Below are positions 9,712 through 19,941 of a stretch of DNA of 64,000 bases, piece by piece. Positions within the stretch are counted from its first letter, which is position 1. Each line of letters begins with the position of its first letter. Position numbers and translations under genes: made by a program. This DNA is from Mycolicibacter heraklionensis (GTDB lineage: Bacteria; Actinomycetota; Actinomycetes; Mycobacteriales; Mycobacteriaceae), in contig NZ_CP080997.1 of the NCBI RefSeq assembly GCF_019645815.1, positions 1,396,880-1,460,879 of the forward strand, given 5' to 3'. The notes beneath the pieces were generated by a model. The model searched no databases and was not told the origin of the DNA. It worked only from the letters and a program-made list of their open reading frames with translations.

Positions 9712-10536
9712 CTACTGTGGCCGGAGCTTGGGCAGGGCGAACGAGAACAGGCGTTGGTATCGCGAGCCCAAGATGCGCACGAGCAGGTCCAGAGTCCGCG
9801 CATCGTTGCCGATGAGCACGCGGGCCCGGTTCTTGCTGACCCCGTCGAGGATCACCCGGGCGGCCTCCTCGGCGGTGGTGGAGGCCAGGCGCCGGTCGAA
9901 GAAGTCGGCCATCGCCTTGGCGTCCAACCCCTCGGCGACGGTGGCGTTGCGGGCGATCGCGGTCTTGATGCCGCCCGGATGCACCGTGGTGACCTTGACC
10001 GGGTGCTTGTTGATGGCCATTTCCTGGTTCAACGCCTCGGTGAAGCCGCGGACGGCGAATTTGGCGGCGTTGTAGGCGGCCTGGCCGGGCATGGCCAGCA
10101 GCCCGAACAGGCTGGAGATGTTGATGACGTGTCCGTCGCCGGATTCGATCAGGTGCGGCAGGAAGGCCTTGGTGCCGTTGACCACGCCCCAGAAGTCGAC
10201 GTCCATCACCCGCTCGATGTCTTTGAACGGGCTGATCTCGACGTCGCCGCTGAACGCGATACCGGCGTTGTTGTAGATCTGGTTGACCTTGCCGAAGTGT
10301 TCTTTGACCTCTTCGGCGTAGGCGAGGAACGCCTCTCGCTCGGTGACGTCGAGACGGTCGGCCTTGACACGCACGCCCAGCGCGGTCAGCCGCCGCTCGG
10401 TCTGGGCGAGACCCTCGGTGTCGACGTCGCTGATCGCCAGCTGCGCTCCCGCGCGGGCCAGCTCGATGGCCAGCGCTTGACCGATGCCCGAACCGGCACC
10501 GGTGACGACGGCGACCTTCCCGGCGAATCCCTGCAT
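9712..10536 (-). CDS. Short-chain dehydrogenase/reductase
   Basis: A 274-residue classical SDR. It has the nucleotide motif TGAGSGIG at about 12-19, NNAG near 90, and the catalytic serine and YNAAK (Tyr/Lys) near 160, followed by HPGGIKT. An aspartate at the end of the second strand (SDVD) suggests NAD preference. The C-terminal segment, RVLIGNDARTLDLLVRILGSRYQ, is the extension seen in mycobacterial SDRs of the Rv1245c type. The substrate is unknown. It converges with lpqZ with a 5-base gap and lies upstream of kgd on the same strand, separated by a hairpin, so it is probably transcribed alone. Confidence 0.9.
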   Translation of the reverse strand: MQGFAGKVAVVTGAGSGIGQALAIELARAGAQLAISDVDTEGLAQTERRLTALGVRVKADRLDVTEREAFLAYAEEVKEHFGKVNQIYNNAGIAFSGDVEISPFKDIERVMDVDFWGVVNGTKAFLPHLIESGDGHVINISSLFGLLAMPGQAAYNAAKFAVRGFTEALNQEMAINKHPVKVTTVHPGGIKTAIARNATVAEGLDAKAMADFFDRRLASTTAEEAARVILDGVSKNRARVLIGNDARTLDLLVRILGSRYQRLFSFALPKLRPQ

Positions 10537-10602
10537 GTGTTCTCCCAGCGGTCGGTGGACTGTCTGAGCTTATTCGGTACCGCTGGTACTGGGTTTGGTG
10601 GC

Positions 10603-10668
10603 CCCGCGAAGGTGCGTAGTTGCACGTGATGACGCGGCGTGTCGCGTGCAGACACGCACCCTCGCGGG
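10603..10668. terminator. Intergenic hairpin between SDR and kgd genes
   Basis: Left arm CCCGCGAAGGTGCGTAGTTG pairs with a right arm ending in GCACCCTCGCGGG at 10668, with a few mismatches and an apex containing GCGGCGTGTCGCGTG. It lies 10 bases beyond the kgd stop on that gene's strand, where it could end kgd transcription. The apex motif matches those of the elements at 1851-1989 and 48061-48112 although the stems differ. Confidence 0.6.
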
Positions 10669-10678
10669 AAAAGGGGGC

Positions 10679-13600
10679 TCAGCTGAAGGCCGAGTCGATG
10701 ATCTCCTGCTGCTCGACCGCGTGCACCTTCGACGACCCCGACGACGGCGCCGACATGGCGCGGCGCGAGATCCGCTTGATCCCGGTCAGCTTCTCCGGCA
10801 GCAGCTCCGGCAGCTCCAGGCCGAACCGCGGCCATGCCCCCTGGTTGGCCGGCTCCTCCTGCACCCAGAAGAACTGCTGCGCGTTCGGGTAGCGGTCCAG
10901 GGTGTCACCGAGGCGGCGCTTGGGCAGCGGGGCCAGCTGTTCGATCCGCACGATCGCGATGTCGTCACGGCCGTCCTTGGCCTTACGCGCGACCAGCTCG
11001 TAGTAGAGCTTGCCGCTGGTCAGCAGCACCCGGGTGACCTTGCTGCGGTCGCCCACGCCGTCCTCGTAGGTGGGTTCCTCGAGCACCGAGCGGAACTTGA
11101 CGTCGGTGAAGTCCTTGATGTCGCTGATCGCCGCCTTGTTGCGCAGCATCGACTTCGGGGTGAACACGATCAGCGGCCGCTGGATCCCGTCGAGGGCGTG
11201 GCGGCGCAGCAGGTGGAAGTAGTTCGACGGGGTCGAGGGCACCGCGATCGTCATCGAGCCCTCCGCCCACAGCTGCAGGAAGCGCTCGATGCGCCCGGAG
11301 GTGTGGTCCGGGCCCTGGCCCTCGTGGCCGTGCGGCAGCAGCAGCACCACGTTGGACAGCTGACCCCACTTGGCCTCGCCGGAACTGATGAACTCGTCGA
11401 TGATCGACTGGGCGCCGTTGACGAAGTCGCCGAACTGCGCCTCCCACAGCACCAGGGCGTCCGGGTTGCCGACGGTGTAGCCGTACTCGAAGCCGACGGC
11501 GGCGAACTCCGACAGCGGCGAGTCATAGACCAGGAACTTGCCGCCGGTCGGGGTGCCGTCGGCATTGGTGGCCAGCAGCTGCAACGGGCTGAACTCCGCG
11601 CCGTTGGCCTGGTCGATGATCACCGAATGCCGCTGCGAGAAGGTGCCTCGGCGGGTGTCCTGCCCGGACAACCGGATGAGCTTGCCCTCGGCGACCAGCG
11701 AGCCCAGCGCCAACAGCTCGCCGAACGCCCAGTCCACCTTGCCCTCGTACGCCATTTCGCGGCGTCGCTCCAGCACCGGCAGCACCCGCGGGTGCACGGT
11801 GAAGCCCTCGGGGATCGTCATGAACGCGTCGCCGATGCGGGCCAGCATTGCCTTGTCGACCGCGGTGTTCAGGCCGCGCGGCACCTGCTGCTCGGACTCC
11901 ACCGACTCGCTGGGCAGCGCGGCATGCTTCTCCAGTTCGCGGATCTCGTTGAACACCCGCTCCAGCTGGCCGTGGTAGTCACGCAGCGCGTCCTCGGCCT
12001 CCTTCAGCGAGATGTCGCCGCGGCCGATCAGGTCTTCGGTGTAGCTCTTGCGGACACCGCTCTTGGTGCCGATCACGTCGTACATGTACGGGTTCGTCAT
12101 CGACGGGTCGTCGCCCTCGTTGTGCCCGCGGCGGCGGTAGCACAGCATGTCGATGATGACGTCCTTGTGGAACTTCTGCCGGAAGTCCACTGCCAGCCGG
12201 GCCACCCAGTCGCAGGCTTCCGGGTCATCGCCGTTGACGTGGAAGATCGGCGCGCCGATCATCTTGGCCACGTCGGTGCAGTATTCGCTGGAACGCGAGT
12301 AGTCCGGCGCTGTGGTGAAACCGATCTGGTTGTTGACGACGATGTGGATGGTGCCGCCGACCCGGTAGCCGGGCAGCAGTGCCATGTTGAGCGTCTCGGC
12401 CACCACGCCCTGACCGGCGAACGCGGCGTCGCCGTGCAGCATCATCGGCACCACCGAGAAGGGTGGGTCTTCGTCGGTGCCCAGGGCGCCGCGGCCCAGC
12501 AGGTCCTGGCGGGCCCGGACCAGGCCCTCCAGCACCGGGTCCACCGCCTCCAGGTGTGACGGGTTGGCGGTCAGCGACACCTGAATGTCGTTGTCGCCGA
12601 ACATCTGCAGGTACACCCCGGTGGCGCCCAGGTGGTACTTGACGTCGCCGGAGCCGTGCGCCTCGGCCGGGTTGAGGTTGCCCTCGAACTCGGTGAAGAT
12701 CTGCGAGTAGGGCTTGCCGACGATGTTGGCCAGCACATTGAGCCGGCCGCGGTGCGGCATCCCGATGACGACCTCGTCGAGGCCGTGCTCGGCGCACTGG
12801 TCGATGGCCGCGTCCATCATCGGGATGACGGTTTCGGCGCCTTCGAGGGAGAACCGCTTCTGGCCGACGTATTTGGTCTGCAGGAAGCTTTCGAACGCCT
12901 CGGCGGCGTTGAGCTTGCTCAGAATGTACTTCTGCTGCGCCACAGTGGGTTTGACGTGCTTGACCTCGATGCGCTCCTGCAGCCACTGCTGCTGCTCGGG
13001 CTCGAGGATGTGGGTGTACTCCACGCCCACGTGGCGGCAGTAGGCGTCGCGCAGCACCGACAGGATCTCGCGCAGCTTACGGATATCGCTGCCCGGCAGG
13101 CCGGTGACTTTGAACTCCCGGTCCAGGTCCCACAATGTCAGGCCGTGGCTCTGCACGTCCAGGTCGGGGTGGCTGCGGAACCGGGTGTTGTCCAGTCGCA
13201 GCGGGTCGATGTCGGCCATCAGGTGGCCGCGGTTGCGGTAGGCGGCGATCAGCTCGACGACGCGGGCGTTCTTGTCCACCACCGAGTCCGGGTTGTCCGT
13301 GCGCCACCGCACCGGCTCGTAGGGGATGGACAGCTCGAAGAAGATCTCGTCCCAGAACGCGTCCGACAGCAGCATCTCGTGCACGGTGCGCAGGAAGTCG
13401 CCCGATTCCGCGCCCTGGATGATGCGGTGGTCATAGGTCGAGGTGAGGGTGATCACCTTGCCGACGCCCAGCTCGGCGATGCGCTGTTCGCTGGCCCCTT
13501 GGAACTCGGCGGGATATTCCATTGCGCCGACGCCGATGATCGCGCCCTGGCCGGCCATCAGCCGGGGCACCGAGTGCACGGTGCCGATGGTTCCGGGGTT

Positions 13601-14386
13601 GGTCAGCGAGATCGTCACGCCGGCGAAGTCCTCGGCGGTGAGCTTGCCGTCCCGGGCCCGACGCACGATGTCTTCGTAGGCGTCGACGAACTGCGCGAAG
13701 CGCAGCGATTCCGAGCCCTTGATGGCAGCCACCACCAGGGACCGCTTGCCGCCGGCGCCCTGCAGGTCGATGGCCAGTCCCAGGTTGGTGTGGGCCGGCG
13801 TGACGGCGTTCGGCTTGCCGTCGACCTCGGCGAAATGCCGGTTCATGTTGGGGAACTGCTTGACCGCCTGCACGATCGCGTAACCCAGCAGGTGGGTGAA
13901 CGAGATCTTGCCGCCGCGGGTCCGCTTGAGCTGGTTGTTGATGACGATGCGGTTGTCGATCATCAGTTTGGCCGGCACGGCGCGCACGCTGGTGGCCGTC
14001 GGCACCTCCAGGGAGGTGGACATGTTCTTGACCACTGCTGCCGCGGCGCCACGCAACACCTGCAGCTCGTCGTCGGCGAGCGGCGCGGGAGCTTGCGAGG
14101 GGGTGGGCTTGGCGGCCGGGGCCGGCGCCGGAGCAGCAGGAGCCGGGGCGGCAGCGGCCGGTGCTGCGGGGGCGGGTGCCGCAGGAGCGGGGGGAGCCGG
14201 TTGCGCCGGGGGAGCGGGCGGGGCCGCGGGTGCAGCCGCACCGTCACCGCGCTGCGCGTCGGGGGAGTAGTCGGCCAGGAACTCGTGCCAGCTCGGGTCC
14301 ACCGAGGCGGGATCCTCGCGGAATTTGCGGTACATCTCCTCGACTAGCCACTCGTTCTGACCGAAGGGTGAACTGATACCGCTCAC
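10679..14386 (-). CDS. kgd: 2-oxoglutarate decarboxylase/dehydrogenase Kgd (OdhA)
   Basis: This 1235-residue enzyme channels 2-oxoglutarate in the citric acid cycle through decarboxylase, dehydrogenase E1 and acyltransferase activities. A short helical N-terminus ([17 protein letters not shown]) is followed by a Pro/Ala-rich linker (about 45-100), an E2-like acyltransferase domain with DHRIIQG (His320), and a thiamine-diphosphate E1 domain with [10 protein letters not shown] and VNNQIGFTT. The GTG at 14386 is chosen because the protein then begins [10 protein letters not shown] as in known Kgd; the frame to 14452 adds an unconserved tail. The family is controlled by the FHA protein GarA, which is not in this window. 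Length and domain order are complete. Confidence 0.96.
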   Translation of the reverse strand: MSGISSPFGQNEWLVEEMYRKFREDPASVDPSWHEFLADYSPDAQRGDGAAAPAAPPAPPAQPAPPAPAAPAPAAPAAAAPAPAAPAPAPAAKPTPSQAPAPLADDELQVLRGAAAAVVKNMSTSLEVPTATSVRAVPAKLMIDNRIVINNQLKRTRGGKISFTHLLGYAIVQAVKQFPNMNRHFAEVDGKPNAVTPAHTNLGLAIDLQGAGGKRSLVVAAIKGSESLRFAQFVDAYEDIVRRARDGKLTAEDFAGVTISLTNPGTIGTVHSVPRLMAGQGAIIGVGAMEYPAEFQGASEQRIAELGVGKVITLTSTYDHRIIQGAESGDFLRTVHEMLLSDAFWDEIFFELSIPYEPVRWRTDNPDSVVDKNARVVELIAAYRNRGHLMADIDPLRLDNTRFRSHPDLDVQSHGLTLWDLDREFKVTGLPGSDIRKLREILSVLRDAYCRHVGVEYTHILEPEQQQWLQERIEVKHVKPTVAQQKYILSKLNAAEAFESFLQTKYVGQKRFSLEGAETVIPMMDAAIDQCAEHGLDEVVIGMPHRGRLNVLANIVGKPYSQIFTEFEGNLNPAEAHGSGDVKYHLGATGVYLQMFGDNDIQVSLTANPSHLEAVDPVLEGLVRARQDLLGRGALGTDEDPPFSVVPMMLHGDAAFAGQGVVAETLNMALLPGYRVGGTIHIVVNNQIGFTTAPDYSRSSEYCTDVAKMIGAPIFHVNGDDPEACDWVARLAVDFRQKFHKDVIIDMLCYRRRGHNEGDDPSMTNPYMYDVIGTKSGVRKSYTEDLIGRGDISLKEAEDALRDYHGQLERVFNEIRELEKHAALPSESVESEQQVPRGLNTAVDKAMLARIGDAFMTIPEGFTVHPRVLPVLERRREMAYEGKVDWAFGELLALGSLVAEGKLIRLSGQDTRRGTFSQRHSVIIDQANGAEFSPLQLLATNADGTPTGGKFLVYDSPLSEFAAVGFEYGYTVGNPDALVLWEAQFGDFVNGAQSIIDEFISSGEAKWGQLSNVVLLLPHGHEGQGPDHTSGRIERFLQLWAEGSMTIAVPSTPSNYFHLLRRHALDGIQRPLIVFTPKSMLRNKAAISDIKDFTDVKFRSVLEEPTYEDGVGDRSKVTRVLLTSGKLYYELVARKAKDGRDDIAIVRIEQLAPLPKRRLGDTLDRYPNAQQFFWVQEEPANQGAWPRFGLELPELLPEKLTGIKRISRRAMSAPSSGSSKVHAVEQQEIIDSAFS

Positions 14387-14524
14387 GACAGCTTCTCGCC
14401 TCGATTCCTGGTCGTTCGGCGTGGCACTTGCGCCCGCGCCCGCCTGCCTCATAAAGGCTAGCCCCTCGGAGATATTCCGCCAGGCTCGCGGCCGATTGTC
14501 CGCCGGACCCGATTCCGCCGACGG

Positions 14525-15304
14525 TTATGCGGAGTGGGCATCGTCATCGCTCAGGGCCGGCACCAGGTGCAAGTTCACCGGCCAGCGGCGGGCGGGGGGA
14601 CCGAACGCCTTGCGGGCGTTGCTGATGATCTTCTTGCCTATCAGGCGGTTCCCAATGGCCCCGATCACCGCCCCCAGGCCAACCGGCAACAGCTTGCCGA
14701 ACGCCAGCGCCCCGCGGCGCAGGGTGAAGCGCTTGACGAAGTACCGCAGCAGTCGGGAGTTCAACTCCTTGACCGCCGGAAGCGGTAGCGCCGCGACGCC
14801 CGCAGAACCTTCGGCGAGCCACGCGCCGCTGGTGCGGCCCGGGCCGAGCAGGTCGGCGAGCGCGCCCTTGCCCTGGTCGCCCACCAACACCGCCAGCACC
14901 AGCGCGCGCCGCCGGTCGCGGTTGTCCACCGGAATGCCGTGTACCTCCGCGACGGACAGCACGAAGAACGCGGTGGCCTCCAGGAACACCGCGGTCTCCC
15001 CGGCAACCGCCGACAGCGCCATCAGGGTGCCGATCGCCGGCACGGCCGCGGTGGCGCCCACCGCGGCGCCGCTGGCCGTCGCCGCGGCCAGGAAACGCTT
15101 CTCCAGCTTGGCGATGACCTGCGCCGGGTCGGCATCGGGATCACTGCGGCGCAGTCGCTCCACGTAGGCGCGCACCGCCGGACCCTGCACCCGCTCGCTG
15201 CGCTCGATGACCCGCGCCAACACCCGGGCCGCCATGGTCGGCTTCTCCTCGTCGAAGGTCGGCGCCGGAGCCTGCGCCGGCCTTCGCCGTCGAAAGATGC
15301 CCAT
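14525..15304 (-). CDS. Conserved mycobacterial membrane protein (Rv1249c position)
   Basis: A 259-residue protein with a basic start (MGIFRRRRP), an Ala-rich hydrophobic pair of segments around residues 70-120, a charged middle (VDNRDRRRA) and another hydrophobic segment near 215 (GLGAVIGAIGNRLIG). It weakly recalls EcsC-like membrane-associated proteins, but no function can be assigned. ATG 15304 is preceded by GGGAGG and is preferred over the upstream in-frame start at 15370. The gene sits upstream of kgd on the same strand with a 138-base gap, as at the corresponding M. tuberculosis locus. Confidence 0.75.
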   Translation of the reverse strand: MGIFRRRRPAQAPAPTFDEEKPTMAARVLARVIERSERVQGPAVRAYVERLRRSDPDADPAQVIAKLEKRFLAAATASGAAVGATAAVPAIGTLMALSAVAGETAVFLEATAFFVLSVAEVHGIPVDNRDRRRALVLAVLVGDQGKGALADLLGPGRTSGAWLAEGSAGVAALPLPAVKELNSRLLRYFVKRFTLRRGALAFGKLLPVGLGAVIGAIGNRLIGKKIISNARKAFGPPARRWPVNLHLVPALSDDDAHSA

Positions 15305-15503
15305 GGTTGCCTCCCGTTTCGATTCGGTGGTCTTCAGGCTAACGCCCTGGTGACTGTTTACCCGTTTCAACGGAACAGTCGTCGCCCATCAGCGAATTCC
15401 CGCACCGGCGATCCGAGTTGTTCCCGACACCATCTGTCCGTAGCGTCGGATGAGGTGGCTTGGAGCCCTGAACAGCACGGCGCAGCGATCGGAGGGGCGG
15501 CGC

Positions 15504-17513
15504 TTGAGCAGCACGAACGTGGACCCGGAACGCGCGGATTTCGCACGTTCCGGTCCGACGCGCTCAGCCGATCCGGTCAACCCGTGGAACGCGCTGTGGG
15601 CGATGATGCTCGGCTTCTTCGTGATCCTGGTGGATTCCACCATCGTGGCCGTCGCCAATCCGAGCATCATGTCGGCGCTCGACATCGGCTACGACACGGT
15701 GATCTGGGTTACCAGTTCCTACCTGCTGGGCTACGCGGTGCCGCTGCTGGTCGCCGGACGGCTCGGTGACCAGTTCGGACCCAAGAACCTGTACCTGATC
15801 GGGCTGGCGGTGTTCACCGCAGCGTCGCTGTGGTGCGGTCTGGCCGGGGGCATCGCGATGCTGATCGCCGCCCGGGCGGTCCAGGGCGTGGGCGCCGCCC
15901 TGCTGACCCCGCAGACCCTGTCGGTGATCACCCGCACGTTCCCCCCGGATCGGCGCGGTGCGGCGATGAGCGTGTGGGGCGCGACCGCCGGGGTTGCGAC
16001 GCTGATCGGGCCGCTGGCCGGCGGCGTGCTGGTGGACCGGCTGGGCTGGGAGTGGATCTTCTTCGTCAACGTCCCGATCGGGGTCATCGGCCTGGTCCTG
16101 GCCATCGTGCTGATTCCCGAACTGCCGGTGCACCGTCATCGTTTCGACATCCTCGGCGTGGCGCTGTCGGGGATCGGGATGTTCCTGCTGGTCTTCGCGC
16201 TGCAGGAAGGTGAGTCGCAGGGGTGGGCGCCGTGGATCTGGGTGCAGATCTTCGGTGGCATCTGCTGCCTGGCGGTCTTCGTCTACTGGCAGGCCGTCAC
16301 AGGCGGTGAGCCGCTGGTACCACTGCACATCTTCCGCGACCTCGACTTCGGGCTGGCCAACGCCGGAGTGGCCGTCATCGGTTTTGCGGCCACCGGGATG
16401 GTGCTGCCGGTGATGTTCTACGCCCAGGCGGTGTGCGGGATGTCACCCACCCGCTCCGCTCTGCTGACCGCGCCGATGGCGATCGCCACCGGAGTGCTGG
16501 CTCCGGTGGTCGGAAAGATCGTCGACCGGGCGCATCCCCGGGCGGTGGTCGGTTTCGGCTTTTCGGTACTGGCGATCGCGCTCACCTGGCTGTCGATCGA
16601 GATGACGCCGCTCACCCCGGTCTGGCGGCTGGTGCTGCCGTTCGCGGCGATCGGGGTCGGGATGGCATTCATCTGGTCGCCGCTGGCGGCCACCGCCACC
16701 CGCAACCTGCCGCCACAGCTGGCCGGTGCCGGTTCCGGGGTCTACAACGCGACCCGCCAGGTCGGGGCGGTGCTGGGCAGCGCCGGCATGGCGGCCTTCA
16801 TGACGTCGAGGATCGCCGCCGACCTGCCGGCGATGCCGGGCGGCCTGCACCCCGAGCACCCCTCCGCGGTCCTGCAGCTGCCCGAGTTTTTGCACGAGCC
16901 GTTCGCGGCGGCCATGTCGGAGGCGACGCTGTTGCCGGCATTCGTCGCGCTGTTCGGTGTGGTCGCCGCGCTGTTCATGGTCGGCTACGTCGTCGACCCG
17001 GCCCGCCGCACCACCAGGCAGAGCGACTACGGCGCCGATCCCGACGGTTTCGATGACTTCGACGATTTCGGCGATTACGAGGACTTCGACGACCTCGACG
17101 ACCGCCCCGCTGACGCCAGCGTCCCCGAACGCGTCAGCCTGCCTCGACACTTCCACCCCCGCAGCGTCGAACCCGACGTCGACGAACGGACCGAGCCGAT
17201 TCCGGCCGTCCCGCCCAGGGCCCCGCAAGCCCGTCGCCCGCAGGACCCCGCCACCGAGCCGCTGACCGTCGAGATCGCGCCGGTGCGGACGCTGATTGCC
17301 GAGCCTGAACCGATATCGCTGCACCACAACGGCTTTGATGTCGATGCGGGACGCCATCTGCGGCCGCTCACGAACGGGACGCCGGTGCCCGATGTGCTGG
17401 CCAAATTCGGGATCACCGGCACCAGTCCGAGCCGCCGAAATCGGCACTATCGGGAGGATCCCGACGACACCGATGCCTTCGGGCGGCACTCGCAGCGCGA
17501 CAGGTGGTTCTAG
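15504..17513 (+). CDS. MFS multidrug exporter, DHA2 (14-helix) family
   Basis: A 669-residue drug:proton antiporter. About fourteen hydrophobic segments run from near residue 30 to 515, with motif [14 protein letters not shown] after helix 2 and the antiporter motif C-like segment [20 protein letters not shown]. The remaining 150 residues are a charged cytoplasmic tail that begins with an Asp/Phe-rich stretch ([17 protein letters not shown]). A TTG at 15504 with GGAGGGG six bases upstream is preferred; an ATG at 15450 has no ribosome site. It corresponds in position to Rv1250. In M. tuberculosis a large helicase-like gene is recalled to follow, but here lprE follows after 12 bases. Substrate unknown. 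Confidence 0.9.
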   Translation: MSSTNVDPERADFARSGPTRSADPVNPWNALWAMMLGFFVILVDSTIVAVANPSIMSALDIGYDTVIWVTSSYLLGYAVPLLVAGRLGDQFGPKNLYLIGLAVFTAASLWCGLAGGIAMLIAARAVQGVGAALLTPQTLSVITRTFPPDRRGAAMSVWGATAGVATLIGPLAGGVLVDRLGWEWIFFVNVPIGVIGLVLAIVLIPELPVHRHRFDILGVALSGIGMFLLVFALQEGESQGWAPWIWVQIFGGICCLAVFVYWQAVTGGEPLVPLHIFRDLDFGLANAGVAVIGFAATGMVLPVMFYAQAVCGMSPTRSALLTAPMAIATGVLAPVVGKIVDRAHPRAVVGFGFSVLAIALTWLSIEMTPLTPVWRLVLPFAAIGVGMAFIWSPLAATATRNLPPQLAGAGSGVYNATRQVGAVLGSAGMAAFMTSRIAADLPAMPGGLHPEHPSAVLQLPEFLHEPFAAAMSEATLLPAFVALFGVVAALFMVGYVVDPARRTTRQSDYGADPDGFDDFDDFGDYEDFDDLDDRPADASVPERVSLPRHFHPRSVEPDVDERTEPIPAVPPRAPQARRPQDPATEPLTVEIAPVRTLIAEPEPISLHHNGFDVDAGRHLRPLTNGTPVPDVLAKFGITGTSPSRRNRHYREDPDDTDAFGRHSQRDRWF

Positions 17514-17525
17514 GCCCGGGACCGG

Positions 17526-18095
17526 CTAGCGGGTGGTGTTGCCGACGATCTCTACCCCGGTGCCGTTCCAGTGGAATTTCACGATCCCGGCCAACCCCGG
17601 TATCCCGCTGGCGTTTCGCAGGGCCACCGTGTCGCCGGTGGACTGCGCCACGTCGATGCCGCTGAATCCGTAGGTTTCCGGTACGGATTGGGGCAGGAAT
17701 TCGCCGCGGTGAAACAACACCGCACGCGTACTCGGGTGTTCGGCGTTGGTGTTGGCCTTGATGATCACCGCCGAGATGTCGGCACAGGTGCTGTAGTTGC
17801 CGGCCAGTGGCTCCGGGCTCCACGGTTGCTTGCTGCGCGGGTCACGGGGCAGCTCTGAGACGGCCTTGGTGATCGCCGGCGCGGCCAGGTTGACCGCGCA
17901 CGGGTCGGCGGGGGCCGGGCTGCTCGACGTCGCGGACGCGGTGGTGGTGGGCGCCTGCGGCGGTGCGGCGGCCGGGCTGGTGTTCTCCGGGGTCTTGGCG
18001 ACGGTGGAGTCTCCCGAACCGCAGCCGGCCAGCAGAGCTGCGGCCAGCGCGACGATCGCTACTGACGGTTTGACGGCACCCGGCACACCGGGCAC
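17526..18095 (-). CDS. lprE: LprE-like lipoprotein (LppP/LprE family)
   Basis: A 189-residue lipoprotein with a hydrophobic signal and lipobox LLAGC near residue 21, then a Ser/Thr/Pro/Ala-rich spacer (about 25-65) and a compact C-terminal domain with two cysteines (DPCAVNL and YSTCADIS) that could form a disulfide. The domain is typical of the actinobacterial LppP/LprE family and contains the recognisable LAGNYSTCADISAVII and FHRGEFL. LprE of M. tuberculosis has been linked to survival in macrophages, but the molecular role is unclear. It converges with the MFS gene across only 12 bases. Confidence 0.85.
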   Translation of the reverse strand: MPGVPGAVKPSVAIVALAAALLAGCGSGDSTVAKTPENTSPAAAPPQAPTTTASATSSSPAPADPCAVNLAAPAITKAVSELPRDPRSKQPWSPEPLAGNYSTCADISAVIIKANTNAEHPSTRAVLFHRGEFLPQSVPETYGFSGIDVAQSTGDTVALRNASGIPGLAGIVKFHWNGTGVEIVGNTTR

Positions 18096-18192
18096 CGTAC
18101 CGCCGCCCAGCCGACTGTCCGGGGAGGCGCGGCCGACCCCGGATCAACTGTGGCGTTAGGTGGGCGTCTTTGCCCTTAGACTGTTAAGCGCT

Positions 18193-19941
18193 ATGACCTC
18201 GACTGATGTGCCCGCTGAGCCGTTCCCGGACCCACCCGCCCCGTCCATCGCGGACGACACCCCGACATTCGCCGACCTGCAGATCCACCCTTCGGTGCTC
18301 AAGGCCGTCGCCGACGTCGGCTACGAGACGCCCTCGGCGATCCAGGCCGCCACCATCCCGGCCCTGCTGGAGGGTTCCGACGTGGTCGGGCTGGCCCAGA
18401 CCGGCACCGGCAAGACCGCCGCGTTCGCCATTCCGATCCTGTCGCGCATCGACACCACCAGCAAAGCCACCCAGGCGCTGGTGCTCGCGCCCACCCGCGA
18501 GTTGGCGCTGCAGGTCGCCGAGGCGTTCGGGCGCTACGGCGCGCATCTGCCCCGGATCAACGTGCTGCCGATCTACGGCGGCGCGTCCTACACGGTGCAG
18601 CTGTCCGGGCTCAAGCGCGGCGCGCAAGTGGTGGTCGGTACGCCGGGCCGGGTCATCGACCACCTGGAACGCGGCAGCCTGGACTTGTCGCACCTGGACT
18701 ACCTGGTGCTCGACGAGGCCGACGAGATGCTGCAGATGGGTTTCGCCGAGGACGTCGAGCGCATCCTGGCCGACACCCCCGAGTACAAGCAGGTGGCCCT
18801 GTTCTCGGCGACCATGCCCTCGGCCATTCGTCGTATCACCAGCCGCTACCTGCACGACCCCGTCGAAGTCACCGTCAAGGCGAAAACCACCACGGCGGAG
18901 AACATCTCCCAGCGCTACATCGAAGTCGCCGGGCCGCGCAAGATGGACGCCCTGACCCGGGTGCTCGAAGTCGAGCCCTTCGAAGCGATGATCGTCTTCG
19001 TCCGCACCAAGCAGGCCACCGAGGAGGTCGCCGAAAAGCTGCGCGCTCGAGGGTTTTCCGCGGCGGCGATCAACGGTGACATCGCGCAGGCGCAGCGGGA
19101 ACGGACCATCACCGCACTGAAGAACGGCAACATCGACATCCTGGTCGCCACCGATGTCGCCGCCCGTGGACTGGACGTGGAGCGCATCTCCCACGTCGTC
19201 AACTACGACATTCCCAACGACCCCGAGGCCTATGTGCACCGGATCGGGCGCACCGGGCGGGCCGGGCGCTCGGGAACCGCGCTGCTGTTCGTCAACCCGC
19301 GGGAACGCCACCTGCTGCGGCTGATCGAGAAGGTGACGCGGCAGAAGCTGGTCGAGGCCGAGCTGCCCAGCGTCGATGACGTCAACGCTCAGCGGGTCGC
19401 CAAGTTCGCCGACGCGATCACCAACCATCTCAGTGCGTCGGGCATCGAGCTGTTCCGTCGCCTGGTCGAGGACTACAGCCGCGAGCACAACGTGCCGATG
19501 GCTGACATCGCCGCCGCGCTGGCGCTGCAGTCCCGAGACGGTGAGGCGTTCCTGATGGTGGAGCCGCCGCCGGACAAGCGACGTGAACGCGTCAAGGATC
19601 GCGACGGCGGCCGGGACGACCGCAAAGGCGACCGCAAGGGCCCCCCGAAGGAAGGGTTTGCCACCTACCGGATCGCGGTCGGCAAGCGCCACAAGGTCAA
19701 CCCGGGTGCGATCGTCGGGGCGCTGGCCAACGAGGGCGGCTTGAATCGCAGCGACTTCGGCAACATCAGCATCAAGGTGGACCACTCGCTGGTCGAGCTG
19801 CCCGCCAAACTGTCCGGCAAGACGCTCAAGGCGTTGGAGCAGACCCGGATTCAGGGCCAGCTGATCAACCTGCGTCGTGAGCGGCCGTCTGGTAAACCCG
19901 AACGTCGCGGCGAGGGTGGGTACCGGAAACGGACCGAATGA
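18193..19941 (+). CDS. deaD: DEAD-box ATP-dependent RNA helicase (DeaD/CsdA)
   Basis: A 582-residue RNA helicase for ribosome assembly and RNA turnover. It has the Q-motif region (PTFADLQIHPSVL), motif I AQTGTGKT, PTRELA, TPGRVID, VLDEADEM, SAT and HRIGRTGRAGR in the usual order over residues 20-370. A basic Arg/Lys/Asp linker (near 460-490) precedes a C-terminal DbpA-type RNA-binding domain (YRIAVGKRHKVNPGAIVGA...). The ATG at 18193 is preferred over an in-frame start at 18160. The stop overlaps the following acyltransferase start (ATGA), so the two are probably cotranslated. RafH-like or cold-shock control cannot be seen. Confidence 0.96.
   Translation: MTSTDVPAEPFPDPPAPSIADDTPTFADLQIHPSVLKAVADVGYETPSAIQAATIPALLEGSDVVGLAQTGTGKTAAFAIPILSRIDTTSKATQALVLAPTRELALQVAEAFGRYGAHLPRINVLPIYGGASYTVQLSGLKRGAQVVVGTPGRVIDHLERGSLDLSHLDYLVLDEADEMLQMGFAEDVERILADTPEYKQVALFSATMPSAIRRITSRYLHDPVEVTVKAKTTTAENISQRYIEVAGPRKMDALTRVLEVEPFEAMIVFVRTKQATEEVAEKLRARGFSAAAINGDIAQAQRERTITALKNGNIDILVATDVAARGLDVERISHVVNYDIPNDPEAYVHRIGRTGRAGRSGTALLFVNPRERHLLRLIEKVTRQKLVEAELPSVDDVNAQRVAKFADAITNHLSASGIELFRRLVEDYSREHNVPMADIAAALALQSRDGEAFLMVEPPPDKRRERVKDRDGGRDDRKGDRKGPPKEGFATYRIAVGKRHKVNPGAIVGALANEGGLNRSDFGNISIKVDHSLVELPAKLSGKTLKALEQTRIQGQLINLRRERPSGKPERRGEGGYRKRTE

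Noticed and set aside
10595..14347. Long plus-strand frames opposite kgd
   Set aside because: High-GC antisense frames without conserved motifs; kgd is complete and well supported on the other strand.
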